This document shows positions 38,178 to 47,114 of a stretch of 64,000 nt of DNA, in pieces. Under the pieces are notes generated by a model. That model did no database searches. It saw only the letters and a list, made by a program, of their open reading frames with translations, and was not told the DNA's origin. Position numbers and translations under genes: made by a program. How positions within the stretch are numbered: the stretch's first letter is position 1; every line of letters starts with the position of its first letter. The stretch covers positions 1 through 64,000 of the forward strand of contig NZ_FWXF01000008.1 in NCBI RefSeq assembly GCF_900176285.1, in the 5' to 3' direction. The DNA is from Desulfacinum hydrothermale DSM 13146. Its GTDB lineage: Bacteria; Desulfobacterota; Syntrophobacteria; Syntrophobacterales; DSM-9756.

Positions 38178-39509
38178 ATGAAAATAGCCATCATCGGGAC
38201 GGGTTATGTGGGATTGGTAAGCGGCACCTGCTTCGCCGAATTTGGACACCAGGTGACGTGCATCGATGTGGACAGGGAAAAGATCGATGCGCTCCAGGCG
38301 GGCAGGATTCCCATCTACGAGCCGGGTCTGGAACCCTTGATCGCCAAGAACGCTCAGGCGGGACGCCTGACCTTCACCACCTCGCTGGAACCGGCGGTCG
38401 GAGAGGCGGACGTCATCTTCATCGCCGTGGGGACCCCCAGTTCCAGGCGGGGGGACGGCTATGCCGATCTGACCTACGTTTTCGAAGTGGCTCGCCAGAT
38501 CGCCCCACAGCTGCGCGGCTACACAGTGGTGGTCAACAAGAGCACGGTCCCCGTGGGCACGGCCCGTCAGGTGGCACGCATCATCGCCGAAGCCAATCCG
38601 AAAGCCGATTTCCATGTGGCCAGCAATCCGGAATTTCTGAGGGAGGGAGCGGCCATCGGTGATTTCATGCGACCGGATCGGGTGGTCATCGGAACGGACG
38701 ATCCCCGGGCCGAAGACATGCTCAAAGCCATCTACCGGCCCCTCTATTTGATCGAAACCCCCTTTGTCCTCACCACCATCGAGACGGCCGAGCTGATCAA
38801 GTACGCCGCCAATGCCTTTTTGGCCACCAAGATCAGCTTTATCAATGAGATGGCGAATCTGTGCGAGGAGGTGGGCGCCGATGTGCACGCCGTGGCCAAG
38901 GGCATGGGATTGGACGGGCGCATCGGGGCCAAGTTCCTGCACCCCGGCCCCGGCTACGGGGGTTCGTGTTTTCCCAAGGACACTCGAGCCCTGCTGCGCA
39001 TCGCCCAGGAACACGGGGTGGCGTGCCGCATCGTGGAGGCGGTCACCGAGGTGAACGCCGCCCAAAAGGCGCGGATGGTCCGGAAGATCCGAAACGCCTT
39101 GGCCGGAAACGAAGCGGGCAAGGTGATCGCCGTGCTGGGACTGGCCTTCAAGCCGGAAACGGACGACATGCGGGAGGCCCCGGCCCTCACCATCCTTCCT
39201 GCCCTCATGGAACACGGGGCCTCCATCCGGGCCCATGACCCTCAGGCCATGAAAGAGGCGGCCAAGCACCTCCCGGAGATCACCTATTGCCCGTCGGCCT
39301 ACGAAGCCTGCCGGGGCGCCGACGCGGTGGTTCTCTTGACCGAATGGAACGAATACCGGGCCCTGGATCTCGTTCGCATCCAGGGATTGCTCCGAAGCCC
39401 CATCTTCATCGACCTTCGAAACGTCTACGATCCCCAACAGATGGCGGAGCTGGGATTTCACTACGAAAGCGTGGGCCGCCCGAGCCGGCCGGCGGGCGCA
39501 GCCTGCTGA
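38178..39509 (+). CDS. ugd: UDP-glucose 6-dehydrogenase
   Basis: 443 residues from ATG 38178 (AAAGGAG upstream). It oxidises UDP-glucose to UDP-glucuronate with two NAD+, for polysaccharide or lipid decoration. The N-terminal Rossmann motif is IIGTGYVGLVSGTCFAEFGH, and the catalytic cysteine lies in PGPGYGGSCFPKDTRALL. The helix ETAELIKYAANAFLATKISF connects the domains as usual. A hairpin starts at the base after its stop. Confidence 0.95.
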   Translation: MKIAIIGTGYVGLVSGTCFAEFGHQVTCIDVDREKIDALQAGRIPIYEPGLEPLIAKNAQAGRLTFTTSLEPAVGEADVIFIAVGTPSSRRGDGYADLTYVFEVARQIAPQLRGYTVVVNKSTVPVGTARQVARIIAEANPKADFHVASNPEFLREGAAIGDFMRPDRVVIGTDDPRAEDMLKAIYRPLYLIETPFVLTTIETAELIKYAANAFLATKISFINEMANLCEEVGADVHAVAKGMGLDGRIGAKFLHPGPGYGGSCFPKDTRALLRIAQEHGVACRIVEAVTEVNAAQKARMVRKIRNALAGNEAGKVIAVLGLAFKPETDDMREAPALTILPALMEHGASIRAHDPQAMKEAAKHLPEITYCPSAYEACRGADAVVLLTEWNEYRALDLVRIQGLLRSPIFIDLRNVYDPQQMAELGFHYESVGRPSRPAGAAC

Positions 39510-39540
39510 CCAGAAGCTCGCCCCAAAAGGGGCCTTCTGG
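39510..39540 (+). terminator. Hairpin directly after ugd
   Basis: CCAGAAG/CTTCTGG arms with an inner GCCCC/GGGGC pair and AAAA loop. There is no T-run, so it may protect the 3' end or act as a weak terminator. Confidence 0.4.
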
Positions 39541-39707
39541 AAACGAGGTCCCCCAACGCCCGCCTTCTGCCGGGGCGATCCCCCGGGGTGTCGCCCCCCG
39601 AGCGCAAAGCCTCTTCACTCTCAGACCGCCGGAACACGCCCGCCAGGCTGTGCCAAGCCTTCCGTTTCCACAGGAAGGGAAGAGCCGGGACGTTTGCGGA
39701 CAGCTCC

Positions 39708-41792
39708 TTACATTCCAGGATCGGACAAGGGCAGGTACAAAGACACCGTGGTCCCCAGACCCTGAGTGGATTCCACGAGCACCACCCCTCCGTGTCGCCG
39801 AATGATGGAGTGAACGATGGTCAGGCCCAAACCCTGTCCCTTGTCCGCCCCCCGAGGCTTGGTGGAAAAGTAGGGATCGAAGATCTTGTCCACCACCGCG
39901 GGCGGTACCCCTTGGCCGCTGTCCCGAACCTGGATGCGCACCACCTTTTCGGCGGTAAGGCCCGCCTTTTCCAAGGGGGCCCACTCATCGTCTCCTACCG
40001 CAAGCACACGCGCTTCCACTTGAACCGTGCCGCCCTGAGGCATGGCTTCCCGGCCGTTTTTCAAGACGTGGTAGAGGGCGTGGCGCAGCTGGTCCGGATC
40101 CACCCTCACCGAATTCAAGCCGTCCTCGGCCCGGGACTCACAACGCACGTTGGAACCGGCCAGGGCCAGAGAGGCGGCGTCCTCGATCAGATTCTGGATG
40201 GACGTTTCCACTTTTCGGGGCACGCCCCCTTCGGAAAAGGTGATGAGCTTTTGCGTCAGCTCCTTCGCCTGCACAGATGCCTTCTCCGCCGCCATGAGTC
40301 GTTCCGATTCGGGGCTTGTAGGCGGCAACCAGAGGCGCGCCATATTGATATTGCCGAGGATCACCGTGAGCAGGTTGTTGAAATCATGGGCAAGCCCGGC
40401 CGCCAGATGACCGATGGCTTCCAATTTCTTGGCCTTCTCCAGCTCGTCTTCCATCCGTCGGATGGGGGTCAAGTCGATGTCGAAGGAAAAGATCTCCGGC
40501 GGCCCATCGGGGGTTTGGCGAACAATCGTGCTGGAAAAGACGTCCACCGGCGTGCCATCTTTGCGCACAAACGTCTTTTCCCGGGGCTCCTCAGGCCGAA
40601 GGGAATGCATCGAGGCCGGAACGGGGTGTGACCTCTCGGGGGGTGTGTCCTCCGCCGGGTTCAGAACCTGCCAGACGTTGCTTCCGATGACCTCCTCCGC
40701 CGTATACCCATAGATCTCTTGACAAGATTTGTTCCAGTAATGGATCGTCCCCTCCGGTCCATAGCCCCGGACCGCCACCATGGGGATGGTCGTCAGAAGA
40801 TAGCGGAACCGTTCTTCACTTTCCTTGAGGGCCTGCTGGCTCCTTGTCCTCTCCTTCACCTCCTCCTGGAGCGCCTGGTTGATGCGCACCAACTCCGCCG
40901 TCCGCTCCTTGACCTCCTCCTGGAGCTTTTCTTGTTGAGCCTCCAGGCGTCGGTAACTTTCCACCAGGCTCTTTTGCATGTACACAAAAGCTTCTTTGAG
41001 ATCGTCCACCTCCCGGGTCGTGGCACGTACGGACGACAGGTCCAAAGATCGCACGCCGTCCTCCATGGTCTCGGGGCCCCCTGGGAGGACGTCTTTGAGC
41101 TTTTGGGTCATCCGTTGGAGTGGACGCACTTCACGGTGCACCACGAAGAAGATCCCCGCCAGCACCGTGAACAAGAGGCAGCCGGCCAGGATCAAGAGAG
41201 CGCGGCGGCTTTGCCGGGTCGCTTCCAGCACGAGACGCCGGGAAAAGCCCATGCGCAAATGCCCCAACACGGTATCCCCGTGGATCACGTCGGCGCGAAC
41301 ATCCAAGATTTTTTCGCCTGCACGCCCGCGCAGGTGTTGCTGGTGGACAACGGATCGGTCCAGCCGGGCTTCCTGGACAATGAGTCTCTGGGGAAACTTG
41401 GAGGCCAGGATCTGGAAAGTCCGGTCGAGCCGCACCCTGTGGGGATCGACCGAAGTATCCATATAGAAAGGCTCTCGGCTTTCCATCTCCTGGCGAGGCA
41501 CAGAAAGGAGCACCCGTCCCAGCGGGTCCGTCACGCGGCAATAGAGAAGGTCCTCCCGATTGGCAAAATCATTGGACAGGGTAATGAGGACGTTGGCCCA
41601 GCTCTGGCTGTAGACAAAGGGCGAGATGCGCCGGACCGTATTTTGCGCCGTGGCCGCCATGCCCTGGAGCGCGGAAGCGCTGAGGAGCCTGTTGTGCCAC
41701 CAAGAAATCAAGAAGGTGCAGGCGAGACTCACGCAGACGATGATAAGCGCCACGGAGACCGCCAGTTTATTTTGGAGTTTCCACCTCTTCAT
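39708..41792 (-). CDS. Membrane sensor histidine kinase with PAS domain
   Basis: 694 residues from ATG 41792 (GGAGG six bases upstream). Helices at about 10-32 and 195-220 enclose a periplasmic domain; HAMP and a coiled coil (VESYRRLEAQQEKLQEEVKE) lead to one PAS domain (YLLTTIPMVAVRGYGPEGTI), an NtrB-like HisKA with LAAGLAHDFNNLLTVI, and HATPase_c with DSGQGVPP and GQGLGLTIVHSI. The HDFNNLL form is shared with hybrid and orphan kinases. It is the last gene of an operon with the periplasmic SUOX-fold protein 85 bases upstream, which may be its sensory partner. No receiver gene is adjacent. Confidence 0.88.
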   Translation of the reverse strand: MKRWKLQNKLAVSVALIIVCVSLACTFLISWWHNRLLSASALQGMAATAQNTVRRISPFVYSQSWANVLITLSNDFANREDLLYCRVTDPLGRVLLSVPRQEMESREPFYMDTSVDPHRVRLDRTFQILASKFPQRLIVQEARLDRSVVHQQHLRGRAGEKILDVRADVIHGDTVLGHLRMGFSRRLVLEATRQSRRALLILAGCLLFTVLAGIFFVVHREVRPLQRMTQKLKDVLPGGPETMEDGVRSLDLSSVRATTREVDDLKEAFVYMQKSLVESYRRLEAQQEKLQEEVKERTAELVRINQALQEEVKERTRSQQALKESEERFRYLLTTIPMVAVRGYGPEGTIHYWNKSCQEIYGYTAEEVIGSNVWQVLNPAEDTPPERSHPVPASMHSLRPEEPREKTFVRKDGTPVDVFSSTIVRQTPDGPPEIFSFDIDLTPIRRMEDELEKAKKLEAIGHLAAGLAHDFNNLLTVILGNINMARLWLPPTSPESERLMAAEKASVQAKELTQKLITFSEGGVPRKVETSIQNLIEDAASLALAGSNVRCESRAEDGLNSVRVDPDQLRHALYHVLKNGREAMPQGGTVQVEARVLAVGDDEWAPLEKAGLTAEKVVRIQVRDSGQGVPPAVVDKIFDPYFSTKPRGADKGQGLGLTIVHSIIRRHGGVVLVESTQGLGTTVSLYLPLSDPGM

Positions 41793-41877
41793 GGATTCCC
41801 TCCGTAGCGAAGGCATGCAGCGAAAAATGGTTTCGGTGGAAAGACCTCCCGCTCCACCCACGACTCCCACCGGCCGC

Positions 41878-42810
41878 TCAGGGATGCAGCCGCACCGCCT
41901 TGAGAAAGAAAAGGGCGGACGTTTCCCCCACCCACTGGGCCAGTTCCCCATATTCGGCCGTGGGGAGCAAGACCCAGAGCGGCCCCCCGAAGGCCACCGG
42001 CACCGGCTGCCCGTTGCATCCATTGACGATCAGGATCGGCAGACGTTCCGCCAGCTTCCAGGGAAGATGGAGCGACTTTCCCACATACGGGATGAACTCC
42101 ACAGCGTACGCCCCAGAGGGATGTCCGCCCAGCACATCCCGCAGCCACAGGCCGCTCACCTGGCTGAAGGTCGGGGGGGAAGCCCAACCCTCCCGGTAGC
42201 CTTTGGGCACGGCCGTGGGGATGCGCTTAAAAATAAGCTTTTTCTTGGAGGTGGGGAAGGTGTATGGATGAGCGCGCCCGGCCGCATCCCTCACTTCCAG
42301 GGACCCCCCACAGGCATCTCCCACCCAAATGGCCTTCACATACCAGAGGTAGGCGGAAAAATCCGCCCGGCTGTCTCTGGGAAAGACGATTTTGATCGGG
42401 CCCCCCGTCATGGGCGGAATGGGTTTTCCGCCGCGCTCAAAGGCGAGAAAGGCTTTCATCTCGGCGAACCGGCTCCGGGGCATGGCCACCAGGTATTGAT
42501 CTTCTGCCAAAAGGGTGATTTGCGCATCCGGAGCGACACCGAATTCTTCGAGCAACCCGTCCAGATACACCCCGCGGTAGGTATCCGGTCCCTGCGTGGG
42601 AAAGTTGGGATCTTCTGTTTCCAAAGTGGTCCACCGGTGTCGGAGAGACTCCAAGGAGACAGGCAGGGGTTCCGTTCGGCATCCTTTCGACAGATTGCCG
42701 TAGAGATCGATGTGAAGCGGAGCGTTGGCCCACGCTCTGGAAGCCACCAGCACGGCACCGGCCCACCAGGCGATTCCAAGGATCCAGAAGGCTCCCTGTC
42801 TCCTCACCAC
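41878..42810 (-). CDS. Secreted protein with sulfite-oxidase/molybdopterin-binding-like fold
   Basis: 310 residues with a GTG start at 42810, fixed by GGAGG seven bases upstream. A signal peptide (RRQGAFWILGIAWWAGAVLV, cleavage after SRAWA) sends it to the periplasm. Two stretches, GVYLDGLLEEFGVAPDAQIT with GGPIKIVFPRDSRADFSAYL, and GLWLRDVLGGHPSGAYAVEF with GGPLWVLLP, match the oxidoreductase molybdopterin-binding (SUOX) fold, apparently as two tandem copies. The catalytic cysteine and cofactor contacts of true sulfite oxidases are not evident, so it may be a cofactor-free binding or sensing protein. It lies between mraY and a sensor kinase. Confidence 0.65.
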   Translation of the reverse strand: MVRRQGAFWILGIAWWAGAVLVASRAWANAPLHIDLYGNLSKGCRTEPLPVSLESLRHRWTTLETEDPNFPTQGPDTYRGVYLDGLLEEFGVAPDAQITLLAEDQYLVAMPRSRFAEMKAFLAFERGGKPIPPMTGGPIKIVFPRDSRADFSAYLWYVKAIWVGDACGGSLEVRDAAGRAHPYTFPTSKKKLIFKRIPTAVPKGYREGWASPPTFSQVSGLWLRDVLGGHPSGAYAVEFIPYVGKSLHLPWKLAERLPILIVNGCNGQPVPVAFGGPLWVLLPTAEYGELAQWVGETSALFFLKAVRLHP

Positions 42811-42836
42811 CTCTTTCCCTCCTACATCATGGTGCC

Positions 42837-43943
42837 TTATCGGATCTTCAAGGTGGCCAAGGCCAAAAGGGCCAGCAGCCCCGAAATGATCCACAGGCGA
42901 ATGACCACCTTGGTTTCGGCAATGCCCTTGTGTTGGAGATCATGATGAAGCGGGGCTCGATAGAAGATTCTTCTCCCCAGCCACCGAACGCCGATCTTGT
43001 CCTGGATCTGGCTGGTCAGGGCCTCGGCCACAAAAAGCCCGCCAAGAATGGGGAAGAGGAACTCCTGTTTCAAAAGAACCGAGATGACCGCCATGGTCCC
43101 GCCGATGGCCAAGGAGCCCGTATCCCCCATGAAGATCTGAGCCGGATAGGCGTTGTACCAAAGAAAGCCGAGACCGGCTCCGGCACACGCCGCAGCGAAA
43201 ACGGTCAATTCCCCCGCCCCCCTCAGGTAGGGATAAAAAAGATAGGACGAATAGATCGTATTGCCCTCCACATAGGCGAACACCCCCAAGACCCCGATGA
43301 CAAAAAGGGACGGCGTGATGGCCAAGCCGTCCAGGCCGTCGGTCAGATTAACGGCATTGGAGACGAAGATGACAAAAAGGAAGATGAAAAACCCGTAGAG
43401 CACCGGGTGCAGGTTGAAAAGGGGGTACTTGATGAAGGGCACGTAAATGCGGGTGGCCATTTCCGGACCCATGGGCGACAAAGGGCCCACCATGGCCCAG
43501 GCGAACCCCGCACTGAAAAGGCTTTGCAGCAGCAACTTCATGCGCTCCGACATACCCCGGTTGCCGCTGCCTCGGCGGATCTTGGCATAGTCGTCCCAAA
43601 CACCCATGGCCCCGTGCCACAGCATGGCAATGAGCGGGTAGAGCAAAAAGGGGCTGGTCCAGTTTCCCCACAGGCCGAGAGAGAAGACGATGGCCCCGAT
43701 GATCAGCAGCCCCCCCATGGTGGGAGTGCCGCTCTTGTCGTGGACGGCCAGGCCCGTGTCCCTGTCCTGATCCTGAAAACCCAGCCGGTGCATTTCAAAG
43801 ATGAAGGGGCGACTGAAGACAAACATGAAGACCGCGGCGCTCAAGGCCGCCATGATGGCCCGGAAAGTGATATAGTTGACCAGCCGCAGAAAGGAGAAGT
43901 AGTCCGAATGGTCCTGAAGTATTCTGCCGAGCTCAAAAATCAT
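42837..43943 (-). CDS. mraY: Phospho-N-acetylmuramoyl-pentapeptide-transferase (MraY family)
   Basis: 368 residues from ATG 43943, overlapping the murG-HEAT stop as ATGA. It is a polytopic membrane enzyme that makes lipid I from UDP-MurNAc-pentapeptide and undecaprenyl phosphate. Motifs: HDKSGTPTMGGLLIIGAI, WDDYAKI, NAVNLTDGLDGLA, FMGDTGSLAIGG and, near the C-terminus, APLHHDLQHKG, where canonical MraY has an HHH run; the third histidine is Asp here and the following FE is LQ. Whether this is the cell's main MraY or a second, variant copy cannot be told from this window. It is not accompanied by murD, ftsW, murC or other dcw genes. Confidence 0.85.
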   Translation of the reverse strand: MIFELGRILQDHSDYFSFLRLVNYITFRAIMAALSAAVFMFVFSRPFIFEMHRLGFQDQDRDTGLAVHDKSGTPTMGGLLIIGAIVFSLGLWGNWTSPFLLYPLIAMLWHGAMGVWDDYAKIRRGSGNRGMSERMKLLLQSLFSAGFAWAMVGPLSPMGPEMATRIYVPFIKYPLFNLHPVLYGFFIFLFVIFVSNAVNLTDGLDGLAITPSLFVIGVLGVFAYVEGNTIYSSYLFYPYLRGAGELTVFAAACAGAGLGFLWYNAYPAQIFMGDTGSLAIGGTMAVISVLLKQEFLFPILGGLFVAEALTSQIQDKIGVRWLGRRIFYRAPLHHDLQHKGIAETKVVIRLWIISGLLALLALATLKIR

Positions 43944-46108
43944 GCGTCTTTCCTTGCCCCCACCCGATTGGATCGATCCGGAAGCACTTCTTCCCGGGAC
44001 GCCCCTGCCTGACGACACAAGGCCACAATGGCATTGTAGTTTTCCCGGATGGTGAAGGTGGGGCGAAAATCAGGCGCCGTGAGCAGAAACCGATTCACGG
44101 CCCGAAGCACCTCCTCACTGGGACTGAAGACCCGTCGCTCCAGCAATCGTTTGATGCCCATGAGGGCGGCGTTGCGCACCTGCCAGTGAAACGCTTGATT
44201 CAATCCAACCAAAGCCTCCAAGACCCGTCCGTCCACCCCCACTTCGCCCAAAGCCTTTGCCGCCTCCATCGCCACCTCGAAGGAGGAATCCCCGAGGCGC
44301 TCAAGCAGGGCGTCCACCCATGCGTCCTTGCCCGCCAACTGCTCCCCGAAGGCCACCACGGCCCGGCACGTTTCAGCTCGCACCTCATAGTAGGGATCCT
44401 TTAGGGCCTGCAGCAGGGCCTGTTCCACCTGGGAATCCAAATGGCCGATGACGGAAAGGGCCGTGACGATATTTCTTCGAATGAAGCCCACCTGCTCAAA
44501 ATCGCCTCCCAGGAGGCGCTGGACGCGGCCGGCGGGCGTGCGGTCGCACAGCAGATGAAGCAGGGCGGGTATTTTCTCCCGGTAGCGGGTCAGCCCGATG
44601 AGCTTGACGCCCACGTTGCGGGCCTGCCACGAAGAGGCGGCGAGCAAGGCCGCCGCTCGATGCCTGTAGTAGGTGAGGTCATCCCAATCGCCCACCACCG
44701 CGGCGGGATCGTAGCCGCGGCGATCGGACGCGTAGGCCGCCTGGAGACGGCGCAGCAGCTGGGCATTGGAAAAGAAGGCGGGGCCGGTCTCCACGGCCTG
44801 CAACGGATAACCGTTGTCGTAGAGCTTGTCCCGGTAAAGTTCGCTCAAAATCCGGGCCGTGGCCTTTCGGCGGAAAAAGCCGCGGCTTTTGGTGGCCATC
44901 CGCTGGAGCCGTTCCTCGTCGTCGAGAAGCGACAGGATCCTGGTTGCCAGTTCCTGGCTGTCCACCCGGATTTCCACCTTTCCGTCCGCAAGCAAGACAT
45001 CCTCGTAGAGCACCTCCGCCGCTCCGGCCTGTTTCATGGCCCGGGCGTTCATGACCTGATGATCCCCTGGAAGATTGGCTTTGGGAATCAGCAAGGCGGG
45101 CTTGCCCAGCCGAGCCAGTTCGTTGAGACTGCCCGCGCCGCTTCGGCACACCACCAGATCACTCACCGCGTACACATCGGCAATGTTGTGAAAGTAGTCC
45201 TGGCGATAATAGAAGTCGGAAAAGGTGTCCAGCGTTTCGGCCGGATAGAGTTCTCTAAGGAGTTGCTCCGTGTCTTGCGCGGCATGGTAGTCGGCGGACT
45301 GGGAAAGTCCCGTTCCATGGATGATGAAGATTCGATGCCGATGGGGGGCCAGGTACGCCAGGGCTTCCACCAGGGCTCGATTGATGGTTCGCGCCCCCTG
45401 GGAACCTCCGAACACGAAGACAACCCGCCGGTGGGGCGGCAGACGGAATCCGAGCCTTTGAAGGGCCTCTTGGCGGGACACGGACCCGATGGCGTGGCGC
45501 ACCGGGTAGCCCACCACCACACCGTTTTTGGGAAAGTAGGACAGGGTCTGGGGAAAGGTGAGAAGCACCCGGTCCGCCCAACGACCCAGGAGCCCGTTCA
45601 TCTGTCCCGGCACACTGTTTTGTTCGTGCAGATAGATGCGCACCGGGGCTACGCGAACCAGTCGCAGCAGGATGGCCGACGCCACAATGGGAACGCTCAC
45701 ATAGCCGCCTGTGGCCAGGATCCAATGCGGTCGGAACCGCAGGAGAAGTCCCGTCGCCCGAAGCATCCCCCATCCCACGGCGAAGACAAACCGAATCAAG
45801 GCCATGGATGGGCGCAACCCGGGAAACCCCCGGGAAGAGACGAACGCCAAGGGGTAGCCCGCCCGCTTGACAATCACGGCCTCGGCCTTACCCCGGACTC
45901 CCACGTACAAGAAGCGCGTGTCGGGCTCCCGGGCCTTGATGGCCTCGGCCACGGCCAAAGCCGGGTTCACGTGGCCGCCGGTGCCGCCGCCCGTCAGCAC
46001 CACTCGCTTGGGCCCCTCCAGGCTCCGCCGCCAGGCCCACGAGGCCAGCAGACCGGCCGCCAGGAAAAAGATCGAAGTGATGGCAAGAAAAGTCAAAAGG
46101 ATATCCAC
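43940..46108 (-). CDS. MurG-type glycosyltransferase fused to HEAT repeats
   Basis: 722 residues. A transmembrane helix at 5-25 precedes a MurG-like GT-B domain (about 35-430): RVVLTGGGTGGHVNPALAVA, EQNSVPGQMNGLLGRWADRV, VFVFGGSQGARTINRALVEA and the UDP-GlcNAc site CRSGAGSLNELARLGKPALL. MurG normally has about 355 residues and no transmembrane anchor. Residues about 480-690 are helical repeats of the HEAT type (AETCRAVVAFGEQLAGKD, SSFEVAMEAAKALGEVGVDG, VRNAALMGIKRLL), a protein-interaction scaffold. The fusion plus the adjacent mraY-like gene suggests a complex tuned by a partner protein. Starts three bases after tsaC. Confidence 0.85.
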   Translation of the reverse strand: MDILLTFLAITSIFFLAAGLLASWAWRRSLEGPKRVVLTGGGTGGHVNPALAVAEAIKAREPDTRFLYVGVRGKAEAVIVKRAGYPLAFVSSRGFPGLRPSMALIRFVFAVGWGMLRATGLLLRFRPHWILATGGYVSVPIVASAILLRLVRVAPVRIYLHEQNSVPGQMNGLLGRWADRVLLTFPQTLSYFPKNGVVVGYPVRHAIGSVSRQEALQRLGFRLPPHRRVVFVFGGSQGARTINRALVEALAYLAPHRHRIFIIHGTGLSQSADYHAAQDTEQLLRELYPAETLDTFSDFYYRQDYFHNIADVYAVSDLVVCRSGAGSLNELARLGKPALLIPKANLPGDHQVMNARAMKQAGAAEVLYEDVLLADGKVEIRVDSQELATRILSLLDDEERLQRMATKSRGFFRRKATARILSELYRDKLYDNGYPLQAVETGPAFFSNAQLLRRLQAAYASDRRGYDPAAVVGDWDDLTYYRHRAAALLAASSWQARNVGVKLIGLTRYREKIPALLHLLCDRTPAGRVQRLLGGDFEQVGFIRRNIVTALSVIGHLDSQVEQALLQALKDPYYEVRAETCRAVVAFGEQLAGKDAWVDALLERLGDSSFEVAMEAAKALGEVGVDGRVLEALVGLNQAFHWQVRNAALMGIKRLLERRVFSPSEEVLRAVNRFLLTAPDFRPTFTIRENYNAIVALCRQAGASREEVLPDRSNRVGARKDA

Positions 46109-46111
46109 GCC

Positions 46112-46780
46112 CTAATCAGCGGACCCCGCGGGTTCCACACCGAGTATCCGCGCCACGCCCGTTGGGTCCACCGCCCCCCGGCGCACGCACCGCCATCTCG
46201 GCATTTCGCCCGGAAAGAGCTCCACCACCGTGGACGGCACCTCTTTTTCCAGCAGGCCTCCGTCCAGCAAACCGTCCACGCGTTGGAGCAGGGTTTTGGA
46301 AAGCTTGTTCGGATCGCGCACCGGGGGCTCTCCCGACAGATTGGCGCTGGTGGCCACAATCCAGCCTCCACAGGCATCCGCCAGTCGCTTGGGAACCGGA
46401 TGGGAACTGATGCGCAAGGCAATCGTCCCCTGCTGGGAAACCAGATCGCGGGGAAACCCGGGAGCCGCCGGCAAGACCAGTGTTAGAGGGCCCGGCCAGA
46501 AGGCATCGGCCAGGGCCTGGGCCCACGACGGCCACCAGGCAACCGCCCTTCGTACTGCTTCCAGATGGGCAGCCACCAGCGGCAGGGGCTTTCCCACGGG
46601 GCGATCCTTTATGGAAAAGATTCTCCCAATCACCTTCTCATCCATGGGACAGCCCCCCAGCCCGTAGACCGTTTCGGTGGGAAAGACCAGCACCCCCCCT
46701 CGGCCCACGAGCCTCAAGGCCTCTTCCGGCACCCGCCCCTGATCGATTCGCCACCGGCGCAAGTTCTTTACGCAGCCCAT
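46112..46780 (-). CDS. tsaC: Threonylcarbamoyl-AMP synthase (YrdC/Sua5 family)
   Basis: 222 residues from ATG 46780; a GTG at 46795 is an alternative. It condenses threonine, bicarbonate and ATP to threonylcarbamoyl-AMP for the t6A modification of tRNA. Motifs: GGVLVFPTETVYGLGGCPMD, SIKDRPVGKPLPLV, FWPGPLTLVLPA and ATSANLSGEPP. It lacks the Sua5 C-terminal domain. It leads the operon with the murG-HEAT and mraY genes, with no functional link known. Confidence 0.9.
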   Translation of the reverse strand: MGCVKNLRRWRIDQGRVPEEALRLVGRGGVLVFPTETVYGLGGCPMDEKVIGRIFSIKDRPVGKPLPLVAAHLEAVRRAVAWWPSWAQALADAFWPGPLTLVLPAAPGFPRDLVSQQGTIALRISSHPVPKRLADACGGWIVATSANLSGEPPVRDPNKLSKTLLQRVDGLLDGGLLEKEVPSTVVELFPGEMPRWRCVRRGAVDPTGVARILGVEPAGSAD

Positions 46781-46911
46781 GTCCCCGGAGCCCACACCTT
46801 AAGGGACCCTCCTTCCAATGAGCAACCTGCTCTTTTTCAATAACACGATCTTTCCTGTGAGCGAAAGAAGAAGGGCAGGGGGGGCGTTTATCGGAGTTCG
46901 CCAGTATCTTC

Positions 46912-47111
46912 TTATGAGCCTGTCTGGCAATGGCCTTTGAGCCTTTTGGTGGATTTCTAGCTGACTGAAATTCCACCGGTCCTGTGGCTCTTTTTGAGCC
47001 TTGTAGGGGCGGGTTCCGAAGCCGCCCCTACGGCTGAAACGCCAGGCCGGCACCACGGCCCGGCTGGTAGTCCCAACCTTCCGCTCGCACAAGAAGGCTG
47101 CAACCTGGGCG
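46912..47111 (+). repeat. Dispersed intergenic repeat, copy D
   Basis: Fourth copy of the ~200-base element: GAGCCTGTCTGGCAATGGCC, GAAATTCCACCGGTCCTGTG, hairpin TAGGGGCGGGTTC/GAAGCCGCCCCTA (one mismatch) at 47004-47030, tail GGCTGAAACGCCAGGCCG then CCAACCTTCCGCTCGCACAA, ending three bases before the purE stop codon. Confidence 0.8.
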
Positions 47112-47114
47112 TTT

